NCBI GenBank assembly: GCA_036023115.1 | Contig: JAYKKT010000061.1 | Location: 14,653,001-14,717,000, forward strand | Source of the DNA: Brasenia schreberi | Taxonomy: Eukaryota; Streptophyta; Magnoliopsida; Nymphaeales; Cabombaceae | Direction of reading: 5' to 3' | DNA length: 64,000 bases | Part shown: positions 55,588 to 64,000 of the stretch, in pieces | Layout: each line of letters begins with the position of its first letter | Position numbering within the stretch: position 1 is the first letter of the stretch | Notes under the pieces: generated by a model | Seen by the model: the letters and a program-made list of their open reading frames with translations, nothing else | Database searches by the model: none | What the model was told of the DNA's origin: nothing | Translations under genes and position numbers: made by a program

Positions 55588-57140
55588 TAAACAACAACTA
55601 AGCCTTTTCCCATACTAGACGGGGTCGGCTACATGGATTCTTTGTTTCCACAGATCCCTATTGTGTGCCATGTTCGCAGTTAACTCACAATAAGCTAGAT
55701 CATTCTTTATTGTTTCTTTCCAACACTTTTGTGGTCGTCCTCTAGCTCTTTTAATACTTTCCAAATTTAGTTTTTCATACATTCTTACAGGTTCTTCTTT
55801 TGATCTTCTTCCTATATGTCCAAACCATCTTAAACGATATTCTCTCAATTTATTCTCTATTGGTGTCACTCCTAATTTGTTTCTAATAACCTCATTATGT
55901 ATACGGTCTTTTCTTGTATGACCACTCATCCATCTCAACATCTTCATTTCTGTCACATACATCTTTTGTACATGTTGATGATTAACTGCCCAACACACAG
56001 AACCATAAAACATGGCAGGCCTAATTGTTGCTCTATAATATTTACCTTTTAACTTTAATGGTATCTTCTTATCACAAAGAATACCTGATGCTCCTCTCCA
56101 TTTTAACCAACCAGCATTAATTCTATGCATAACGTCTCCATCAATTCTTCCATCACTATGAAAAATTGACCCTAGGTATTTAAAACTTTCCTTTTGGGGG
56201 ATGCAATGTGTGCCAATTTTAATTTCTATGTCCTCTGAGGTAACCAAATGATCAAACTTACATTCCATATATTTTGTCTTTGTTTTACTAAGTCGGAGGC
56301 CTTTGCTTTCTAATGTTTCTCTCCATAGTTCCAATTTTCTATTAACTTTTTCCTTAGACTCCTCCACTAATACAATGTCATCTGCAAATAACATACACCA
56401 AGGTACTTCATCTTGAATATGTTTTGTTAACTCATCCATCACCATTATAAATAAGTATGGGCTTAAAGTTGATCCTTGATGTAACCCAATATTAACTTCA
56501 AAGAAGTCTGTCATTCCTTCATGAGTCCTCACACATGTTTTTGCACCATCATACATGTCTCTTATAAGGTTAATATATATCAATGGGATACCTCTTTTTT
56601 CCAAAGTTCTCCAAAGAACCTCCCTCGGTACCCTATCATAAGTTTTTTCCTAGATCAATAAATATCATGTGAAGGCCTTTCTTTTTTGCTCTAAAATGTT
56701 CCATAAGACGTCTCAAAAGGTGAATCGCTACAATAGTAGATCTGCCTAGCATGAATCCAAATTGGTTCTCTGTTGTACTTGATACTTGTCTTAACCTACG
56801 TTCGATAATTCTTTCCCATAATTTCATAGTATGGCTCATTAACTTGATACTCGATAATTCGCACAATTTTGAATGTCTCCCTTGTTCTTATATATAGGTA
56901 TAAGTGTACTTTCTCTCCATTCCTCGGGCATCTTTTGGTTTTTCCATATTTCATTAAATAGTCTTGTGAGCCAAGTGATTCCTATTTCTCCTAGTATTTT
57001 CCAAACTTCTATAGGAATATTCTCAGGTCCTACCGATTTACCACCCTTCATATGTTTAAGAGCCTCTTTGACTTCATTCTTTTGAATACATCGGTAGAAA
57101 TTGTGGTTTATATACTTTTCTGATTTGGCTAACTCTACTA
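55588..57140 (-). pseudogene. RTE-like LINE R3: RT and C-terminal domain, two frameshifts
   Basis: The best preserved LINE copy, 5'-truncated at about 57,140. Sense order: HMKGGKSVGPENIPIEVW and MPEEWRESTLIPIYKNKGD (57,060-56,870), shift near 56,850, then SIKLMSHTMKLWERIIERRL, NQFGFMLGRSTIVAIHLLRR and MIFIDLGK, shift near 56,640. Next is a 329-codon open frame from ATG 56,604: [16 protein letters not shown] at its residues 73-76, [14 protein letters not shown], then [34 protein letters not shown] and [12 protein letters not shown]. It ends at VADPV, then the short tail AAGGCTTAGTTGTTGTT. This would be RT plus the C-terminal region; the endonuclease is lost. Confidence 0.9.
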
Positions 57141-58185
57141 AGCTATGGATGATTGTAATTTGTTTTAACTTTTATTTGTAACTTTGTAAGGTTCTCATCT
57201 TTGATGATTATAAGTTGTACTTTTAAGTTGTAACTTTGATGATTATGATCCTAATAGTTAATGCCTAATGGTATGGATTCTATGGATTATGGATTCATGG
57301 AATATGGAATTATATTTATGGATGCTTGTAACCTTGTTAAGGAGATGTCTTTGTTATAGTATGAATGCTTCTTCATTGTATAATACATGTTTTGTTCATT
57401 AATTTTATTTTTTGAATTTTTTAAATTTTTTGAATTTTTAAAAAACACTGTGTCATACCATACCGTACGATACAGTCGTATCGGTGCCCCGTGCGATACA
57501 AGCACCAATACGATTTTTACAACATTGATGGCGAGAGTCTTCACAAGAAGAGGGTTGCGAGAGAGGGACAGTGGAGGCGGGGTCACGATAGATGGCGAGA
57601 GTGTGTGCAAGAGGCAGGAGACGGAGAGAGAGAGATGTGAGAGACAGGAGAAGGCGAGAGTCTGCTTCTACGTTATGCGTTAGGTTATTTTTTCATTTGG
57701 ATCGACCCAATCCAAAATAGCATTATTATTTGTGTCCACTAATAGTGTTATAGCGGCCATGGCGGGTCTATAAATATTTGATGATAATTGAAGGTTGAAT
57801 CGCCCAAGTTGCAATTCATCAAAGCGCCAAGATATCAAAGCGTCCAACAATGAATGTCTTAAGTCAAGAATGAAAGAGTCAAGAGAGAAAATAAAACCAA
57901 AAGTTATGCTAGAAAGCATATCTTTATTAAAGAGAAAAGGGATATTTGTAGAGTGTTATACATTGGAGAGAGCAAGTAAGAAGCACCAAAACAGGGCAGC
58001 AAGTGTTGGTTAGGCAAGTAGCCACTGGTCAGCAAGTAACAGTTACAGCAAGTAGCTGCGGGCCCTAATGGCCTACACCATCCATAACAAGTGCACGAGC
58101 CCTAATGGCATGTGTTGCCTATTACACTTAATAGGGTCACCCGCTAAAAACGTTATACCACGCTATTGGTAACATAGGATAATAT
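57141..58185. other. Intergenic, no recognised gene
   Basis: At 57,440-57,530 a run of GATAC/GTATC words (CGTACGATACAGTCGTATCG) resembles dispersed plant repeats of unknown class. At 57,540-57,680 is a GAGAG-rich stretch. Nearby open frames (57,387-57,683, 57,680-57,919) have no domain. Confidence 0.4.
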
Positions 58186-58435
58186 CGTTTAAGACGGTTT
58201 GGGCATATAAAAAGTATATCAAAAGAAGTACTTGTAAGAAGGTACAAAAAACTAGATTTTGAAAGTATTAAAAGAGGTAGAGGATGGCCAAAAAAGTGTT
58301 GGAAAGAAACAATAAAGAATGATCTAACTTATTATGAGTTAAGTCCTAACATATAACACATGATAGGGCTATGTGGAAACAAAGAATCCATGTAGCCGAC
58401 CCCGTCTAACATGGAAAAAGGCTTAGTTGTTGTTT
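58186..58435 (+). pseudogene. RTE-like LINE R4: 3' fragment
   Basis: Plus strand. It reads YRLRRFGHIKS, VRRYKKLDFESIKRGRGWPKK and [15 protein letters not shown], then CATGTAGCCGACCCCGTC and GGCTTAGTTGTTGTTTG, matching the end of R3. One frameshift lies near 58,350. A 5'-truncated insertion of the same family. Confidence 0.82.
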
Positions 58436-60589
58436 GTATTCTAAAAATCTTCCAAAATGCAAAATAAAGATGAAAGAAACAGCTAATCAAGAAATGTAGA
58501 AAAACAAATAAACCAAATGTAACTGAGGGATCTCCTACAGAGATTAGATTATCAATAATTACAATGTAAATTCCCAAAAATTCACTGAACACTAATAACT
58601 AAAAGGAGAATGCTATGGGGAAAACAAAAGATCAAATAAGAAAAGGCTCTCGATTATAGAAATAGCAAGAGAATGAATACAATGAGAATGTTGCCAAGAT
58701 AGACAAATGGAAGATAAATGACCACTGATCCAAAGTGTCGATCTCATGTCATCAATATAGCACCTAAATACCCATTTCTCATTGTTTTCCTCACAAAGGA
58801 ACCTTGTGATTGCAAGGGGCTTGCTGGTGCAATGATTACAAGTTACTCTTAGTTCTCTAGATGTACTTATAAAAAGAAATGATGATAGAAAGATTCAAAT
58901 TTAGGAAAGGGTTCAACGCTGACCAACATTTTCAGTATTATGCAGGGACATACTTATGGTTCAATCAGGATTTTGGGTCTTCAAGCAATTGGATGACTCC
59001 CTTGTCAAGCTTATAAATCAGGTTACAGATCTCATGTGCTACAGTCTGCTAAAATCAAAACTCAACTTAAAGATCGGGTGTTATAAAAGTTTACAGAATA
59101 GCCATCAATCAAAATTTGATCTGACTTCAGAAAATATGTGCCTAATAGGCTAATACCACATATGTATCTTTTGGACACATGAAATTCAATTCAACCTATA
59201 AAATCCAATTGCATTCAAACATTCCGAACACATTGGCACGACTTGTTTGAAAAAAAACACGAAATAGACTCAGAGAGTTCAAGTGTATTGTATTTGGTGC
59301 AGAAGATATTTTTGAGCGCAGATCTCTTTAACATGGAGAGATCGTTTCAAAATTTATGCAATATAACAAACAGGAAGGCATCACTATCAGCTAGTCTAGT
59401 TTCAGAGAATCGTTACATCAAGTAACAGAAATGGAAAGCAAAAAACAAAGGGTAGCGCAAAAAATAGAATAAAGGAAACTCTTGAAAGAGGGAAAACACA
59501 GAATTCTGATAATGATAGAGAATTACACCCTGAGAAATGAATATCACGGATTAAATGATGAGGCCAGAAAAGTGGAGTAAAGACAGAAGGAGAGGACCAC
59601 CATAATAGTGTTTTGCTCATGAAGCATCATAGAAGAGGAAGTAGAAGAGGATAAGGCAGATGATGGGGTGAGTCTAGACCTCTAGCGGCATTATGCTTGA
59701 TACAGGGAAAGCATTGAACGCTATTTTTCCATATATGGTATGACTTTTTCTATTAAAAGTATAAGTTGATGTAGCATCTCGGGGGGAAATGAAGCCCTTG
59801 CAAAGTATATGAAAGGTATTCCATCACAAAAACTGCAAACCAGTCATATGATTTTCAGGTCTTCTTAAGAGAAAAGTAGACCCTAGTCGGAATTAGGTTG
59901 CCAAGCTCGCACTTAAGAAAGTTAGCAACACCAGAATGGAGCATGCATACAAAAAAAGTCTTAGTCGATGGGCTGTTGTAGATATAATCAATGCAAATTG
60001 TACTAGTTTTCTTTAACTAAAATGTTACATAAAGGTGTTACTTTTAAGTAGTTTTCTTATAAAAGGTTATCGTACCACAGGATAAGATGTTTCAGTGTTG
60101 TTTATCAATTTCAATATTTCTTATTCTTTAATTTTTCCGATTACTTCTTGTTTTTTTGTATTTTGATGATTTTGGATAATAAAATACAAAAAGAATTAGT
60201 TTTTGACAATATATCATACAGTAAAGTACGTTATACTTGTATCTTTGCCCCATCCAGGGGAAACCAAAAGAAAGTCTTTTCCGACACCAAGTGGGGAATA
60301 CCAGGGGAAAACATCAAATGAATTTTATCTTAAGCATGGTCGAGTCTGCATCATGATCTCAACAAAATAAAAAATCCATGACGCTTAAACCATGGAGATC
60401 TAAACGAACCCTATAAACCCCAGTTAAAAAGAGAGCCAAAACCTTCAAAAGGAGAGGCACCATCTCTACATCAGACCCCAATATAACAAACACAATGAAA
60501 GCCACGCAAAGAAAGATATCCAGTAAGAAGCAATGTGAGAATGTGTGTGCACACACACACACATATATATATGTATATATAGAGAAGAG
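58436..60589. other. Intergenic, no recognised gene
   Basis: AT-rich. Open frames up to about 85 codons on both strands show no domain, and no LTR or LINE similarity is visible. Confidence 0.45.
60552..60580. repeat. (CA)n/(TA)n microsatellite
   Basis: A run of CA followed by TATATATATGTATATATA. Confidence 0.9.
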
Positions 60590-60945
60590 GGGTTACCATT
60601 GAAACGGAACTTTCTGAAACAGAGAGAACGAGAGAAGAACTCACTCGGCAAGAATGAGCTGAAATCTATCCCAGTTGACAAACAAATGATAAGAAATTTC
60701 TCAGTTCAAAAATGAAAACAAAACATAGTGGCAACTACCTTTAGGGTATTTGATGCCGTAAGGCAAGGAGTTTCACCTCGCCGATATCACTGGCCAGCCG
60801 CCATAGGCGCGACATTGCCGGTGCTGCAGATAATCAGATTGCCAGAACCGTGAGAAAGAACTAGAAAAAGGAAAACTAGAGAGTTAGAAAAGTTTCCATC
60901 AAAGAAAAACCATAAAACTGAAAGAAACCCTAGGTTTTCCGGTAG
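60590..60945 (-). other. Possible 5' end of a host gene on the minus strand
   Basis: On the minus strand: AAAACCTAGGGTTTC (60,941-60,925, a telo-box-like AAACCCTAG complement), a CT-rich leader, then ATGTCGCGCCTATGGCGGC (near 60,812) opening 24 codons (MSRLWRLASDIGEVKLLAL...). A plausible donor GAG/GTGAAA lies inside, and AAAG/GTAGTT follows about 27 bp later. Further on, CTCTGTTTCAG/AAAG looks like an acceptor. No protein family is recognised and no downstream exons can be fixed. It could be a gene relic or chance. Confidence 0.25.
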
Positions 60946-61380
60946 GGTCGGGTCGGGTCGAGTCTAGTAGGATTGCCTAAATCCAACACCGACTTACCCC
61001 TCAATACAAATCATACGTAACGTTACCCGCTTCATGACAGAATGGGAACCGGCAGATAGACATCGCCCGTTTATAACCGATCCTATAGTTTCAAGTGAAA
61101 TCGAGTAGGATAAAAAATCGATTAGAATTGAAACCGATCAAACTGAACCCAAAACCCAATTCAGTCCTGGTCCCACCGTCTATAAAACAACAACCGTGAC
61201 AGAGTCCAAAGGGGAACTAAACCAGTTCTAGACAATGTAAGACTCAAACCCGAATAAAAACTAGAACTGATAGTTTCAAACCAGAACCCAAACCAAAACA
61301 AGCCTAATCCTCATTCGATTTTGGTTCTTGGTTCCGGAAAAATGAGAATGTAAGGCGCAAATTCACACCCCTAGCTCCAT
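60946..61380. mobile_element. Possible hAT-type MITE relic
   Basis: GGGTCGGGTCGGGTCG at the left, many AACCGA/GAACC/AAACCAG words inside, and AATTCACACCCCTAG at the right, whose complement CTAGGGGTGTGAATT resembles the TAGGGGTG start of many plant hAT MITEs. The left terminal repeat is not clear and no 8-bp duplication was found. Confidence 0.3.
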
Positions 61381-63103
61381 AAAGAGCCGCAAAATTTGTC
61401 ACGAAGAAAGTAAGTCGACATAAACCCGATCTTCTTTTCAAAATTTTTTACACTATAAAAGTGATGAGCAATAACAGATCTAAAAAATAATGTTAGGGGG
61501 ACAAAATATGTATTTCATAGTGTTAGGGGAGCGAAGCATGAATCTCAATCATGTATTCAATTGTAAAATATAGTTTTTACAGTGAAATGCCAAAATTTGA
61601 GAAGGAGTGGTTGCCCCCACCCACCCTTCCATGTAGATCTGGCACTAGCTATGAGTGTGGTGCACATTCATATTACTTACCTGCTTAGTGGCCTCTACGA
61701 AGAAAGTATACTTTTCACCTCGATCGGGTACTCTTTGAAGAGCCAAGAGGAACATGACTAGTATTTGTTCAGACTCCAGACTCCCGGAAAAGAAGAGGTA
61801 GGAAGAAATAATGTTCGTTATTTTCAATATTAACCTAGGCAAATGAACCTCCAGGCAATTAAGTCTCAAACCTATGCTCACCGGTCCGTGTTTACCCTCC
61901 AACAACCGACCAGCCTCCATCATCAGCATCCTTTTCTCCTCAAAATGGATGATAAAAGATACATGCACTACATGATCAATCCTTTTCGCCTCACAAATTA
62001 CAAAATGAAAGTTGCTTTAATAAAGAGAGAGAGTATGATTGACAAACTTTCAAAACTAGTGATACCCTAATATGATTGGGTATGATCCAAGATTTGGGTC
62101 GGGAGCTCCAGTTTCATGCCTTCAAGGAGAAACTGCACTACTTCCCCTCCAAATCTCGAATAAGCTCACCAACTGGCGAAAAGTGGGGATTAGTGTTTAA
62201 TAAAGAAGAGTAAAATAGGCTGAAGCTTGTCTTTAACATGTAGAGGATGTGATTCTTAAATGACATGAATGAGCTATTCCCACTCTAAAGATGTCCTCAC
62301 TAATGCCCACCAAACTATAGATCATAAAAACATTTCCCAAAAGGACTTATATTTGCTAATGATCATAATAGATGACTTGAATGATAAAATAATAATAAAC
62401 TAGATGAAATAATTGGGCTATGCATGCAGGCTCAAGGAATGTGTGGTTACAGCCAAGAACTAACAAAGCGCTATGTGAACCTTCATAGGTGCCTTTAGGA
62501 TAAGTTCGTTCTAGGGGAATTGGACGTTGAATTTTGTACTTGTAGTTTCAAGTTCTATTGTTCATCAAATGCGAAACTTATTATTGTCATGAAAGTAGAG
62601 TTCTATGGTCTCAATTTGATTAAGAAATGTCGACACTATATGGAAATCGACTATAGGAACTTAACCGATGAGCTTTGCATAAAATTTCGGAGCGCCTTTC
62701 TCATGTTTTTATGCAGTCTCATATAAAAGCTCAACATTAGTATTACCCACAAATCAAGCACAGGTTTAAAAGCCCATGTGAGTCTAAGCTGCAGTTCTAG
62801 TACCAAGGGCCTGAATCACAAATAAAACACAAGATAAGTATAGAAGCTCCTTGGGTCCTACTAACACGAAGTCTGCTTTTTCTGATTTAATCATATACCT
62901 TCTCCCTGATTCTACCACTTCATTATGATAATCATTTTAGTTCTTTTTTTTATTGATAAAGTCAAATTTCAAATGCTAAATTAGGATGAATGAATTGATT
63001 GCAAAATTATCATTAGCAATTTTCAATCACAATATAGCATCACTATTCAAATAATGCTTTAAAATGTGATGGATATTGGAGTTACGATATAGACCTATAG
63101 GTA

Positions 63104-63108
<5 letters not shown>
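61381..63108. other. Intergenic, no recognised gene
   Basis: AT-rich; the longest frames (61,645-61,968 minus; 62,520-62,726 plus) have no recognised domain. Confidence 0.45.

Positions 63109-63177
<69 letters not shown>
63109..63177. repeat. (CT)n microsatellite, ~34 units
   Basis: Uninterrupted CT run. The Arg-Glu frame over it on the other strand is an artefact. Confidence 0.97.
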
Positions 63178-63180
<3 letters not shown>

Positions 63181-63477
63181 GGTGTCACCCTCAATCCAAT
63201 CACTTCCACCATGTAGTCTTTGAGGCTCCTTAAGTTGAAAGTGGAGAGGTAGTGGCATCGTTAGTACGACTCTCCTTTCATGTAAAAGTGCACTTGATCA
63301 TACTAATTAGAACTTCAAACTCAATTTTATGCACAAATTGAGATCATAAACTTGCTAGGTTACAAAAAGAATACGCTATGCATCCATCATACAAGACTGC
63401 AAAAGCCTCTATTAATTCTATTATGCGTTGAAATATTCATGTTTGTATGTGCATGTCTCTCTCCCTCTTCCTCTCTC

Positions 63478-63480
<3 letters not shown>
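63178..63480. other. Intergenic, no recognised gene
   Basis: Unique-looking AT-rich sequence between two microsatellites; nothing supported. Confidence 0.45.
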
Positions 63481-63528
<48 letters not shown>

Positions 63529-63529
63529 G
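63481..63529. repeat. Compound (AC)n(AT)n microsatellite
   Basis: About 17 AC units then about 7 AT units, after a CT-rich stretch. Confidence 0.95.
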
Positions 63530-64000
63530 TTAGATATTACTTTCCTCTAATATTACCTACTCATACCCATCATTTACATAAACAATGGAAGTTATAATAA
63601 TGATGTCAATATTATTTTTCCTTTTTATTGCATATTTTATAGTAGTCTTATTTAGAGAAACTGCACAAAGGAGATGTCTTATTGTGGATCCATGCATATA
63701 TAAGATCTAGTTATTTGTCAATTTTGTCATTGCTAGCAAATCTTAATTGATCCATTCAGGCCCTTCCAAGTACATAGGCTTGTAAAGTCAATGCCTCCAT
63801 GGTGAAGTATCATCTATAATATGCTATTTGATAGTCAAACAACTCACATGATCTTAGACTACAATTCCTGAGCATTTCAGTGGCATACATGCATGAGTGC
63901 GATAATTTGTAGATGAGTTTATACATTGCTCGAACTCACCACTTCCTAATACGCGTGAATCTGTCTCGGTGCTTTTTACCGAAAATCTTCTTGCTCCCCA
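63530..64000. other. Intergenic, no recognised gene
   Basis: AT-rich sequence to the end of the window with no supported frame or repeat. Confidence 0.45.

Noticed and set aside
58800..58905. tRNA-derived SINE-like words (GCTGGTGCAATGATTAC, GATTCAAATTT)
   Set aside because: The A-box and B-box resemblance is weak, the spacing is too long, and no tail or target duplication was seen.
63027..63212. Frame with a run of Arg-Glu
   Set aside because: Translation of the (CT)n microsatellite.
7..64000. CRISPR array, bacterial operon or rRNA/tRNA genes
   Set aside because: No regular repeat-spacer pattern, no ribosome-binding-site-led gene runs, and no rRNA or tRNA cores were found; the tandem arrays present are LTR-internal.

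Overview
The window looks like nuclear DNA of a flowering plant, from a repeat-rich stretch. The evidence is Ty3/gypsy LTR retrotransposons of Tat/Ogre type, RTE-like LINEs, long dinucleotide microsatellites and AT-rich spacers, with no bacterial-style gene packing. I recognise no intact host protein-coding gene and no rRNA or tRNA gene. The species cannot be read from the sequence.

Region 1 (about 1-46,390) is a nest of related Tat-like LTR retrotransposons on both strands. The names used here are mine. Z (minus) is the oldest layer: its gag-protease-linker survives at 1687-3719 and 7098-7345. Into Z went LTR T (plus, up to 1686), solo LTR A (minus, 3720-7092, target duplication ATTAC) and element B (plus, from 7346). 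B's 5' LTR was then split by M (minus, 8771-16329, duplication TTGTT), the best preserved copy, with gag, protease and the first part of RT. B's pol region was split by solo LTR S (minus, 19988-23121, duplication GACAC/GATAC). B keeps its PBS, a gag N-terminus, relics of two RNase H domains, a PPT and a broken 3' LTR. To the right are truncated LTRs P (plus), Q, C, N and W (minus), V (plus), then element D (plus, 36572-43822) and an inverted relative G (minus, 43830-46388). B, C and D share one reduced internal plan: gag N-terminus, a short coiled-coil-like reading frame and a linker, without capsid, protease or RT core. They look like a non-autonomous lineage, possibly served by M-like elements.

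All LTRs whose middle is present, although diverged into several U3 types, carry a TATA-type box and a shared 45-bp box with a tiny GGAG/CTCC hairpin. Many also carry tandem repeats of about 34-36 bp (U3) or about 110 bp (R/U5). Four places hold pairs of LTR 5' ends facing each other; the largest, with D and G, is a near-palindrome centred near 43,825.

Region 2 (about 46,390-64,000) is less repetitive and AT-rich. It holds four pieces of one RTE-like LINE family (46,480-49,020 plus; 51,130-51,800 minus; 55,588-57,140 minus; 58,186-58,435 plus), all broken. It also has several microsatellites, possible hAT-type MITE relics rich in AACCG, and a weak candidate for the 5' end of a host gene on the minus strand near 60,590-60,945.

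I do not see a new cellular system. The most interesting material is the non-autonomous Tat lineage with its own small ORF, the conserved LTR box, the conserved splice-acceptor-like site before RT, and the repeated inverted LTR arrangements.
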